DNA from: Axinella damicornis
Taxonomy: Eukaryota > Porifera > Demospongiae > Axinellida > Axinellidae
DNA: 64,000 nucleotides
Assembly (NCBI GenBank): GCA_963931865.1
Contig: OZ007517.1
Location: 1,144,268-1,208,267, forward strand
Direction: 5' to 3'
A model generated the notes under the pieces. The model was not told the origin of the DNA. It made no database searches and saw nothing but the letters and a program-made list of their open reading frames with translations. Of the stretch, positions 41,069 through 50,330 are shown in pieces. Position 1 is the first letter of the stretch. The number at the start of each line of letters is the position of its first letter. The position numbers and the translations under genes were made by a program.

Positions 41069-41526
41069 TAGTCTCGCGGGCCAGACGTTCGCGGCGCGCG
41101 GAGGGGAGGGCGGCGCGCGGGAAGGGGGAAAAAGAACGTCTGGTCACTTTAGACAGGTTTTCGTGGACGTCGCCGGAATGTTGGCGCTACCAATCAGATT
41201 GGAGAGCGTTCAATAATTACATTTACCTTCCGTATTGCTCACATGATCCGCACAGATTGAAACGAGAACAAGAACAGATTTGCGAGTTAGATGGCCTTTA
41301 GAGTTGCAAGCGAACAGCACGAACAACACGCAACCAGATCACCGACGTCGAAGCTTCGAAGAAAGGCAGTGCAGACACTTCCTTCCTCGTGACATTTGAT
41401 ATGACGTCACGTTTTGAATTCCTCCATGCCACGGAAACCTGTCTATAGTGACCAGACGTTCTTTTCCCCCCTTCCCGCGCGCCGCCCTACCCTCCGCGCG
41501 CCGCGAACGTCTGGCCCGCGAGACTA
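41069..41526. mobile_element. 458-base MITE inside the left TIR of the 7.9-kb element
   Basis: TIRs of about 100 bases start TAGTCTCGCGGGCCAGACGT and are very GC-rich. The target AGGCCACCC is duplicated at 41,060-41,068 and 41,527-41,535; the right TIR of the host element has one copy. Its termini and duplication length are those of its host element, so it is a relative. Confidence 0.92.
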
Positions 41527-41691
41527 AGGCCACCCCTAGTGGGGTGGGATAAGTGGCGATAACGAATTCATGATAAGTGGATGTAAACCACAAAGTTTAC
41601 ATTACATCGCAAATTATTGAATTCATGAACGGGTATTACTACACGTGGTCGTTTTTTTTTTTTCGGTAGCAGGTGTAGGCAGCATGCAGTG

Positions 41692-41714
41692 ATGGATGCT
41701 GAGACGGCGATTAA
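41692..41714 (+). pseudogene. RecQ-type helicase, first 23 coding bases (before insertion)
   Basis: ATGGATGCTGAGACGGCGATTAA gives MDAETAI and part of codon 8, after which the TTAA element begins. Resuming at 42,698, past the second TTAA, restores the frame exactly (…KETTNAIGLTEL). Confidence 0.8.
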
Positions 41715-42693
41715 GGTAGGAAGCACGGCATCGGCGAAATCGCGCAATTTTTCTCATGAATAATTAATGAGATGACGTCACTCGCATACGGTTATTTAGA
41801 GTTATTCATCTGTTTACGTTTTCCCATGGCGGCAACCGGAATAAACAAGGGGGGCTTCTCTCTTTGATGCGGCTAGCGGCCCTTTCAAGTTTCAAATCGG
41901 TACTCTGATGTGGCCGTGCGGTACCTTGAAGATTTGTTTGAACACTCTTTTTTTTTTTTTTTTCTTTTTTTTTTTAAGTAAAGAGCTATTCTGGCTTATT
42001 GAATGTAGCGATGGGCTATCTGAGTGTGAATAGCTAGGTGGAGTGAGCAGGAATGTTTGTGGGTCTGCTGAAGTGGCCGAAGAACAGCCTGGAAAGTGAA
42101 CAGCCTCCGACAGCTCCCTGGCCAAGGTACTCTAGAGAGTTGACCTTTCGGCATTACAGGCCCCGCCCATTTTCGTGTTAGGGCGAATTTGGCTGGTTTG
42201 GTAGCTGGACTGGGCTGGTGAGAGGGAGTAGATGTGTGGCCAAAACTCTGTAACCGAGAGGTGAACGTGGAAAAGCATCCCTAGTTTTGCAGGGGGTAGG
42301 TTGACCTTTTGGAAACTGGCCTTGGCTTGAGTCGGTTTTAGTTGGTGTGCGTGGAATTTTTTTTGAAAGCCTAGGGTAGCCAAACCTCTGTTTTTGAGGG
42401 TGGCAGTGAGTTTTGGGCTGTAGCCTGCAAGTGAGGAGAGCAGGTGGTAAATCCATCCGTAGTTTTTGGGCCTGTTTTGTGTGTGTATTGATGATGGGGT
42501 CAGAGTGTGGGTGGGGCCTTGGAGAGGGTCCAAATTTTCAGTTTCGTAGAGGGCCTTAAAATTGAGTTTTAGGGCATTTTCAAGCAGAGGGAGCAGTTTG
42601 ATGCAAAGTATTGCTGAAACTTGTGTACGCTTTGATGCTGCCCATTTATCCATCAACTTGGTTTCGGAGATCGCGGTACCCATGTTTACTACC
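41715..42693 (-). mobile_element. TTAA-type element, copy 3, inserted in the helicase gene
   Basis: 979 bases starting GGTAGGAAGCACGG and ending TACTACC, with TTAA at 41,711-41,714 and 42,694-42,697. It is close to full identity with copy 1 at 16,972. It carries the same 183-codon frame on the minus strand. Confidence 0.9.
42132..42683 (-). CDS. 183-residue protein of the TTAA element, copy 3
   Basis: Begins MGTAISETKLMDKWAASKRT, as in the other copies. The frame here is open further upstream because of the fused flank. Function unknown. Confidence 0.5.
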   Translation of the reverse strand: MGTAISETKLMDKWAASKRTQVSAILCIKLLPLLENALKLNFKALYETENLDPLQGPTHTLTPSSIHTQNRPKNYGWIYHLLSSLAGYSPKLTATLKNRGLATLGFQKKFHAHQLKPTQAKASFQKVNLPPAKLGMLFHVHLSVTEFWPHIYSLSPAQSSYQTSQIRPNTKMGGACNAERSTL

Positions 42694-42697
42694 TTAA

Positions 42698-42840
42698 AGA
42701 GACAACGAACGCGATCGGATTGACAGAGCTGAAGGAGAAGCAAAAAGAAGCAATACTGACGTTTGTTCAAGACCATGACACGTTCGTGGTGCTCCCAACT
42801 GGCTACGGGAAGTCAATCATCTACGCGATCCGACTTGTTG
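42698..42840 (+). pseudogene. RecQ-type helicase, rest of exon 1 (motif I)
   Basis: Contains LKEKQKEAILTFVQDHDTFV and motif I VLPTGYGKSIIYAI (Walker A, GKS). The exon ends in phase 1 at a GTGCAC donor. RecQ helicases unwind DNA with 3'-5' polarity using ATP. Confidence 0.82.
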
Positions 42841-42932
42841 GTGCACTTGGTAGTTGTATAATATTCTGTACCAGTGCACCATATGGCATAATATTTATTT
42901 GTTAACATATTGCCTACAACCTTTCCATACAG

Positions 42933-43506
42933 GGTGTGCTGGGAGCATTGTAGTAGTGATCAGTCCACTCACTTCCATCATGATGGACCAGACTTCCAAG
43001 TTCTCTCCGCAGGGTATAGCAACAGACTTTGTTGGTGAAGCCCAGATGGACAGTGAAGCAACCAGACGTGTGCTGAGAGGGCTTACACAGCTGGTATTTA
43101 TTAGCCCTGAGAGTATCATCATCAACCCTTGCTTTCGTAATATGCTCATGTCAGCTCGGTACAAGGACAAATTGGTAGCTCTCGCTGTTGATGAAGCTCA
43201 TTGTGTCTGTAATTGGGGAGATGAATTTCGAGTTGCTTTTTGGAAAATTGGAGATTTGCGAAGTCTCTTACCTACTCATATACATATGTTAGCACTAACA
43301 GCAACTGCCACTCAGGAGACACTACAGGTGGCATCAGAACGTTTAGCACTGAAAGCTGTGGTGGTGGTTGCACTACCCCCCAGTCGGCCAAACATAATGT
43401 ACAAAGTGCAGCCTCTACAGAATTTAGAAGAGTTTAGCATCAGTCTCAGTACTGGTCTCCGAAGATTAGGGACTGCTTTTCCTAAAACTGTTATCTTTTG
43501 CCAAAA
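42933..43506 (+). pseudogene. RecQ-type helicase, exon 2 (motifs Ia-IV)
   Basis: Motif Ia VVVISPLTSIMMDQ, LVFISPES, motif II VDEAHCVCNWGDEFR (DEAH box and the aromatic-rich loop typical of RecQ), motif III ALTATAT, and motif IV KTVIFCQK. The 3' border is uncertain: the GTAGTA donor at 43,507 leaves two bases, but the next exon needs one. Confidence 0.82.
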
Positions 43507-43895
43507 GTAGTAGTGTTGTTTTAGTTAACTATAACAATAACTAAATGCCCTTTTAGTATGGGGTTTTGACTTCTAGTTAATCAAAACTATAACTAACTAA
43601 ATCAATACTGAAAATCCAAAACTAAACTATAACTAACTAGAATGTTTGGTTGGCTCAAACAACTAAAACTAAAATGAAAACAGTGAATTTCACTAGTTTT
43701 CTTTTAGTTAACTAAAACTAAAACCCTTTTAGTTAGCCTTTTTCCATTTTAGTTAACTAACTAAAACTATAACTAAAAGCTTCTGAAGGAGCACAACAAT
43801 AACTGTAACTAACTAAATCTGTCCACAGAATCCAAAAACTAACTATAACTAAACTAATACTCGGATAGCAATACTAAAACAACACTAAAAAGTAC
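43507..43895. repeat. Degenerate AACTAAAACTATAACTAA repeat in helicase intron
   Basis: About 390 bases built from TAACTAAAACTA and TTTTAGTTAACT words on both strands. AT-rich and able to fold. Confidence 0.75.
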
Positions 43896-43899
43896 ACAG

Positions 43900-44408
43900 A
43901 CTGTTCCCAACTGTACCTGACAATTCGAAGACTGTTAGGTGTAGCATTCACTCATCCATCTGGCTACCCTGACTTTCATCAGTTCAGATTAGTTGAACTA
44001 TTCACAAGGGTTTCAACTGTACCTATGAGAGAGATGATTCTCAACTCCTTCACCAAGCCCAACAGTACTCTAAGACTTCTGATCGCCACTACTTCATTCG
44101 GCATGGGTGTTGACTGCCGAGATATACGCACTGTCATTCATTGGGGAGCTCCTGGTGACATTGAACAGTATGTTCAGGAGACTGGCAGGGCTGGACGTGA
44201 TGGTTTACAAGCTGAAGCTATTATTCACCAAGGCAAGATAGGAAGGCACGCAAGTCAGAAAATCCGAAAGTATATTGAAAACATATCCATTTGCCGACGT
44301 GTATTGCTACTAGGCGACTTTCTTCTATATTCTGATGGTGTTACCAAATGTAAGTGTTGCGATATTTGCTCTAGAGATTGTACATGCATTACTTGTTACC
44401 CAGTTTGA
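43900..44408 (+). pseudogene. RecQ-type helicase, exon 3 (motifs V-VI and zinc cluster)
   Basis: Encodes CSQLYLTIRRLLGVAFTHPS, motif V IATTSFGMGVDCRDIRTVIH and motif VI YVQETGRAGRDG. The end has CKCCDICSRDCTCITC, a compact cysteine cluster like the RecQ zinc-binding region but shorter. The stop is TGA at 44,406-44,408. Confidence 0.85.
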
Positions 44409-44450
44409 GATGTCTATAGTGTTGTTGTAATTTAATTATATATAACTCAT

Positions 44451-45361
44451 TTACACAGAATACAGCAATTTGTCAATGGTTGTTTTTACTTTAGCAAGGA
44501 ATTCTTTGTTTGGCATTTTCTCTAAAAGTGCATGCTTGAGCTGTGGGAACGTTGGGTGCCAGCGATTTCCCTGTGGTACAAACACCTCCACTTCCTCAAG
44601 TGTTTTCAGCACCTTATTGAGGTCCTTCCCAAATTCACGGTATGGGTGGTAATCTGTGATGGTCTTCCCTGATGTTTCCTGCTCAAACGTCTCACAGACG
44701 TGATGCACTGTTTCCAGTGACTTGCCAGCCCTGGTAATGGACACTGGAGTGATATTAGACCCCAAATTTCGCAGTACAGCTTTAATTCTCCGATTCAAAT
44801 GTTCCATGTGGAGATCACATGGCACATTGTGCCCAATGGTTCCATGCGTATTGACAAAACGTGACCACGTGAGCTGCATGCGCTTCCGCTCGGAGAATAT
44901 GTGCTTGTGTTGGAGGAGTTTCACTGCTTCCTTCCCATAGTTAGGGCGGTTAGCACCTTTGAACACCACTAATAGCAACTTCCAATGAAGTATAAGGCGG
45001 TCACCGTCACCTTCCTTGATAGAATCGTACAACCCAAGCCAGAGGAGACCAAGAGACAGAAGGTCTAAAGCATATGCATGAACACCGTCTGGAATGGCAG
45101 AGGTTGTCGTGGCATCAAGCTGAGGAAGTCTGATGTATGTGGCTACAACCGACTTTGCCAAATCAGAGGCTGAGGTGGTACCGCTTAGGGAGTACAGAAG
45201 GCGAGCGGCTGCTAACACATGAGCGTGGATTAGGAGGAGTAGGAAATCCTCAGCTGCCTTTACGTTGTCACTAGGGTCAGATGGCACAGATCGGTTGATC
45301 AGATTTTTAAGCTGGCACATCGTCCCCTTGTCCATTACTGACTTGCTTGTTTCCACATAAC
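44451..45361 (-). CDS. Transposase segment 9 (C-terminal core)
   Basis: About 303 residues: GYVETSKSVMDKGTMCQLKN to the stop. Contains ALDLLSLGLLWLGLYDSIKE, HWKLLLVVFKGANRPNYGKE and VPCDLHMEHLNRRIKAVLRN, where the E of the LHMEHLN motif is a candidate third catalytic acidic residue. Confidence 0.82.
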
Positions 45362-46543
45362 CTGCATGTACAAAAAAAAAATTAGATGTTAAGCCACAAT
45401 TAACCACAGCATGTTCGCACTTGCAGTCGTAAATTGGAAGTAATATAATGATGTTAGAAAGACTCTGCTCACCTGACCACCATGTGTAGATCCTATCTAG
45501 ACACTTCTGTAGTGAATCACTTTTACCCCTCTGTATGAAACCCTGCATGGTGTGATACTCAAGTGTCTCATACCTCTAAGAGAATGACCCTTGTGTGCCA
45601 GTCCTCTACCACCGGGATGAGGCCTTCCAAGCGGTCCAGTGTAGTCGCATGACCCATCCGTAGAGTCTGGACTCCAGCAACTCGAGCTACTGTCAGTTGG
45701 TCTCCTCCGATCAGGATTTTGAAGAAGGTTGTGTCATCAAACGACAAATCTGACCCATTTGGGAGGGTGAGTTGTCCTTCGCTGGCATGGGTGGGTACAT
45801 ATGCATGCAGTGCATCCATGATCTTACTCATCTCATCCAATCGGTTCTCGTTGTGACGCAGAACACCCAATGGTATCTAGGAATCAGTAAACATGCAGTC
45901 AAAATGCATTAATTGTCAGCCAACTGATAAGAATTGCCATGGCTCACCACTGTAGATTTCTCAGCCATTTGTTTTGCATACTTGTTGGGAATGTGCCACA
46001 CCACTTCCTTGGCTTGATTCTTGAATTCAGGCATGTGTTGAACGAGAATTCTATGCATGTGAAAAGTGGCAATATTTAGCAAATCCTCGTACTATCACAC
46101 ATTGTGTACAACCTCACCTAGAGACTAATATCTCACACTCCCTCTGGAAATTGGCCAAATCACTATCTGTGTGAGTGATGGTGGCAGGGTCAATTGTAGG
46201 TGGTAATGCTGGGTCATGATCAGAGTATGCAGTGAGGTTAATGCGGTCACGGACTGCAAATGAATGGAAGTGATGCAAAGATTGTGTCTGGTGATCCAGT
46301 CGTTGGTATGAGGGTCGGACGTTTTTGTCAATGTTATCACCGACAATCTTGAATCCGCACCACTGCCCCAGACACTCCTCACAGTTTTCTTGGTCTTCCA
46401 TCAAAACTGAATTAAGAAGGTACTGATGAAAACAAACCACTGCACTGTGTCATCCGTCACCCTCTAGCAGAGATTTAGTTTAAGGAGGGTAAGAGCTGAA
46501 TTTCTCCACCAAACAGAAAAGGTTAACTCATAGCCTCCCCCCC

Positions 46544-46592
<49 letters not shown>

Positions 46593-48595
46593 GCATGCAC
46601 TTAAACATACTATAGTGGCAAAGGAATTATGACTGTTGAAATACTAACCAGTCGGATCATCTTGCTCCTCCGCGCCATTGTGTGACTGTGGCTCTTCCTC
46701 TTCTGAGTCATACTCTTGGTCATCCGTACTACAGTTACTGGACATTGCTAGAGGACTGTACAAGGGTGCACAAACAGATGAATCATCTGCAGACTGGTCA
46801 TCTAGATCTGTGAAATCCATGGCCATCAATGAGTCATGCACACGTGGGGTGTCATGTGAGACCTGTTAAGCAAAAAATAAATAAATAATACCGTAGCCAC
46901 TGTAATCACTTGATCAATATATAGGACCTACTGTGCACTCGTCCAGCTTGCTCTTCAAGTCATCTCCCCAGACAACCACCTCGATATCATGGTCTTCACA
47001 TAGTCGGTCAATCATCCTGATTGTCCCATTGTAGGACAAGCAGACCATCATGGGCTGTAGACACCTATACACCTACATTAATGATAGGGCTGTGCAATAA
47101 TCGTAATTTATCGTTTATGATAGAAATATTGGATATCATTATCATGATAATCACACGTGACATTTTAGTTGGCATCAAAAACTTGCTGTTTCCCGAGCAT
47201 ATGCATGAACACCGTCTGGAATGCCAGAGGTTGTCGTGGCATCAATCAAGCTAACCACTACCACTAAGAGGTGTCTTAGACATGTTAATGTTGTCACTTT
47301 CCTTACTACATAATTATTGTGATAATATAATTTGTCCATATTATCGCCATCATAGCTTTCTCCATTATTTGCCCAACCCTAACTATTAACACCTTGGGTC
47401 AGTATATAATTAATCTTTCCACACAAGTTATCACCTGCTTGTTAGTGCCATTCCCATACAACACGACAGACATGGCCCTCTGCACTAAGCCAAGCTTTGG
47501 ATAACGCTGCTTCAGCAGTTGTGATGCGAGCAAGCACAGCAAAGGTATCTTCTTTGATGGGTTGGTGACCACTTTCATCAGGAGCTGCATCAGCGTAGGC
47601 ATCATCTTCTGCAACTCTAGCAGAACTGTCTCCCAGCTGAACCTTTTTACAGCTTCAAGGGTATCCAGCAAGATGGAATCATGACGTTCGGAGCGAATGC
47701 TCTTCATCTCAGCCCTTATTTGCTGAGCTATCCCTGACACCACCTTTGAAGAGGTTGGGCTACATGTCACCATGTTGGTCACAAGTGACTTGTAGCTACG
47801 GCGAGCCAGCCTTTTCACACATAGTTTACGGGCTGGAGTGTTCACCGTGAATTTCTTGAATCCAGATGGGTACCCTATCGTAACCTACATTCAAAAGTGA
47901 AATGATATAGCAGAAGGGCAAATTACTACTACGACAATTAACGCCTATACCATGCATGCATCATACACTTATTAACATACTGTAATGGCTGGAGACTGTT
48001 GCAGTGAGGTTGGTTTCTCTGGGCTGGTTACAGACTGGTCCAAAGTAGTTGCAGGAAGAGGAGAGGGTCGACTGTGGCTGGCCAAAGATTGTTCCGGGAT
48101 GACTGAAGGCGGATGTGAGGTTTCTTCGGGTAGTTGCAGACAGGTGAGTTGCTCTGGATGTTCTTGAGACACACCCTGGGGTTGATCTTGTCTAGGTAGA
48201 CTTGGCTGTGGATCTAATCGGGGAGCTTTATCTGAGAGAGATAGTGAGCTTGCATCCTCACTGCATCTTTTACGTCCTGCAGACTGAGGGATCTCTTCAT
48301 CTGTGTCACTATCATGCAGAACCGATTGTAGCTGTGTGCTGATCTCGGCTCTAAGGGCCCTGAGCTGCTCTTCATGTCTTGGTATGCTCTGCAGCTTTCC
48401 ATCACACAGGTGGCACAAAAAAGCTTGTGGCCCATTCACCTCTGCGAACTTCTTGCTGCCAGTACTACTAAGTTGATCTGCAAGCTTCTCCAAAACTCCT
48501 CTGGACACTGAACAAGCTGACCCATACAACCTCTTCCGCTTCTTCTTCGAGCCACCGATTTCAACAGAACGACTGCACAAACAACACTCCTCCAT
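44451..48595 (-). CDS. DUF6589/Academ-like transposase (whole-gene entry)
   Basis: Nine coding segments on the minus strand, beginning at ATG 48,595 (MEECCLCSRSVEIGG) and ending at 44,451. It has an N-terminal cysteine domain, a serine/proline linker, and then a core with acidic motifs that could form a DDE site: VVGDNIDK, IGGDQLTVARVAG and CDLHMEHLNRRIK. I recognise this as the DUF6589 type common in cnidarians and sponges; the catalytic role is inferred. Splice phases agree except between the segments at 45,574 and 45,557, where a one-base frameshift is more likely than a 16-base intron. Confidence 0.8.
45473..45557 (-). CDS. Transposase segment 8
   Basis: YHTMQGFIQRGKSDSLQKCL and DRIYTWWS, ending in phase 1 at GTGAGC. 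The 16 bases separating it from segment 7 are too few for an intron. Confidence 0.7.
45574..45876 (-). CDS. Transposase segment 7 (GDQLT motif)
   Basis: IPLGVLRHNENRLDEMSKIM and KILIGGDQLTVARVAGVQTL. GDQLT is the most recognisable motif of this family. It ends WHTRVILLE, after which the frame breaks. Confidence 0.82.
45948..46050 (-). CDS. Transposase segment 6
   Basis: Encodes RILVQHMPEFKNQAKEVVWH then IPNKYAKQMAEKSTV; 103 bases linking segments 5 and 7 in frame. Confidence 0.75.
46118..46406 (-). CDS. Transposase segment 5 (GDNIDK motif)
   Basis: CEECLGQWCGFKIVGDNIDK, then NVRPSYQRLDHQTQSLHHFH. GDNID is a candidate catalytic aspartate. Ends with two bases of a split codon. Confidence 0.8.
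46537..46591. repeat. C run followed by CA microsatellite
   Basis: 24 C residues, then about 15 AC units, in a transposase intron. Confidence 0.9.
46649..46862 (-). CDS. Transposase segment 4 (acidic linker)
   Basis: Acidic stretch VSHDTPRVHDSLMAMDFTDL, DDQEYDSEEEEPQSHNG. Ends in phase 1. The following intron holds a C run and a CA microsatellite (46,537-46,591). Confidence 0.72.
46932..47054 (-). CDS. Transposase segment 3
   Basis: Encodes PMMVCLSYNGTIRMIDRLCE and DHDIEVVVWGDDLKSKLDEC. 123 bases, phase 0 at both ends. Confidence 0.75.
47086..47382. repeat. Intronic insertion with hAT-like ends and an exon-derived 48-base copy
   Basis: AGGGCTGTGCAATAAT at the left and an imperfect inverse at the right (ATTATTTGCCCAACCCT) suggest a small hAT-like MITE. 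Inside, 47,199-47,246 repeats 45,069-45,116 of the transposase last exon with one or two changes. Confidence 0.5.
47435..47884 (-). CDS. Transposase segment 2
   Basis: Encodes VTIGYPSGFKKFTVNTPARK and a helical region ending LVQRAMSVVLYGNGTNKQ, which is characteristic of this protein type before the catalytic core. Phase 0 at both ends. Confidence 0.8.
47981..48595 (-). CDS. Transposase segment 1: cysteine domain and linker
   Basis: C-x2-C (ECCLCS) near the start, then GSACS and FLCHLCDGKL suggest a zinc-binding module, followed by a roughly 100-residue acidic and proline-rich linker. Phase-0 donor GTATGT. The frame is open upstream, but the first ATG is at 48,595. Confidence 0.78.
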
Positions 48596-48949
48596 CTCAA
48601 CAAGTTTGCGTACAGAATAATATGCGTGCAGTACGGATTCGACTTGACTACGCTGCACGATTAGTAGCCTCGCGGCGCTCGGCAATTATGCGTGCAGTAC
48701 GGATTCTCTACTTAGCGCCTCATCATGAACGCGATGTAATGTAAACTTTGTGGTTTAAATCCACTTATCATGAATTCGTTATCGCCACTTATCCCACCCC
48801 ACTAGGGGTGGCCTAAGGAACAAGTCGTATATGGGCAGGGTACCAGACTCTCCTTTCCGTGCGAGAGTCTGGCTACGCGAGACTAAACCAACCCACCCCC
48901 TCCCCTTTTTATCAACGCGCGCACAGTAATAAATTACGAAGCTTCAATC

Positions 48950-49938
48950 AGGCCCGTAGGCTCAATTTGTACAGGGGGGGTTCTTCTTTGAATATGAAGT
49001 GGACCAAACCATCTGGCAGCGCGCGAAGCGCGCAGTAGCTAGGGGGGTCTGGGGGCATGCCCCCCCAGGAAAAATTTTGAGTTTTAGATGCTCTGAGATC
49101 GATTCTGGTGCATTTTGGGACACTAGCGCTCGTGCACATGTGCATGCCTGGCTAGGCAGTATCAAAAAGATGAGGTTACACAAGAACTTTACCCTATCTG
49201 ACTACCAGAAGCAGCAGCATCGCCTTCAGTATTCACTGCGGTCTTCTTTTTCGGCGGCAAGAACTTCTGCAAACTCTGGGACATATGGCAGCTGCCCGCT
49301 TTCTCTCACGCTCTTTCTGTTCACGGCGCCCCATGTTGTGCACAGCTGTCTTTACGTGTGTTCGTAACATGACAATCGCGCACGTATGGCCGGCAAATAA
49401 ACTTTGCACATCGGCAAATAAGATTTCTACGTCGGCAAATAAGATTTCTACGTCGGCAAATAAATGTTGCACGTCGGCAAATAAATATTATGTCAGCTTC
49501 CCAGTTTACCTATTTTTGTTTTTATAACCACTACTTTTATTTATTTATTTGTGTATTTATTTATTTATTTATTACATATATATACCACCCTGTACGCAAT
49601 GTATGTAAACTGAGGAAGCCCTCCTGTTGTCCTTCAATAAAATTTCTCATTTTTGTTACGGACGGCGTGCCATACGCACGCGCCACGCGTACGTCCCCAC
49701 GTCCTCGTTCCCAGACATTCCTCTCGTCAAAAAGCCTGGGAACGAGGTTCAGTATTGTTCTAGCATCGTACATGACACTACGATCTACTCGGTAGTGTGA
49801 GCACTCCAGGAAGGCACTGGCACAAGACAGCGACTGCAGTAAGTAAGACTGTAAGTACGCTTGTTTGCAGCGGGACCGGACCTAAATGACCGTGCGGGCG
49901 GTTCGTCCGAACCCCCCGAACCCCCCCAGCCTACGGGC
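48950..49938. mobile_element. 1-kb insertion in duplicated flank (GGCCCGTAGGCT ends)
   Basis: The homologous flank at 1,038-1,060 passes directly from GAAGCTTCA to TTCACTGTCAG. The inserted segment has GGCCCGTAGGCT at the left and AGCCTACGGGC at the right as a short TIR, then G/C runs. The target duplication is not clear. No coding capacity recognised. Confidence 0.75.
49388..49492. repeat. Tandem repeat of about 23 bases (five units)
   Basis: GTCGGCAAATAAGATTTCTAC and variants repeated five times, inside the 1-kb insertion. Confidence 0.85.
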
Positions 49939-50330
49939 ATTCACTGTCAGCATCTAGCGCGCTGCAGTTTGGGTTGGTTCAAACAGCTGACAACATATGT
50001 ACGACTTCTGGGCAGGTAAACTATGCATGCAGTAACGTCCTCACCCACAACAAAGCAGAGAACCAGCTGAGCAATCGCGGTGATCTTCATCGCTTCAGCC
50101 CTTCCCTCTCGGACGTGAATTGTCGCGCGAAAAAGGTTCCGTCGATTCACCACCGCTTGTTCCTTCTGGGTTGAACGTTGTTCAATGCAGAATCAGCCAG
50201 ACTCGCTCGGGCACACACAGTAGCTAGCTAGGGGGGCCGTGCCACGACAGGTGACGTCAGAAAAATCATAGCGCGCGCGCGTTCCGCCTGGCAGCCTCAT
50301 TCCCAAACCATGGAACGAAACCTTGACTAG

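Larger units (their letters stand above)
40989..48885. mobile_element. 7.9-kb DNA transposon with RecQ helicase and DUF6589/Academ-like transposase
   Basis: TIRs of about 150 bases begin TAGTCTCGCGTAGCCAGACT on both ends. The left TIR is split by a 458-base MITE. AACCAACCC is duplicated at 40,980-40,988 and 48,886-48,894, and the empty site with a single AACCAACCC exists near 990-1,000. Two convergent genes fill it: a helicase (plus) and a multi-exon transposase (minus), whose stops are about 42 bases apart. From memory this combination matches the helicase-bearing AcademH lineage of Academ elements; a search would be needed to confirm. The helicase is interrupted and the transposase has a frameshift, so this copy looks dead. 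Confidence 0.87.
40333..50330. repeat. Duplicated 3' flank, unit B (interrupted)
   Basis: Counterpart of 1-1,430. It starts at CGTCAGGACTCTATCCTGCG, the same bases as the window start. Three segments (40,333-40,988, 48,886-48,949, 49,938-50,330) are separated by a 7.9-kb transposon and a 1-kb insertion. Confidence 0.88.

Noticed and set aside
45557..45574. A 16-base intron in the transposase gene
   Set aside because: Far below the minimum intron size; a one-base frameshift explains the break better.
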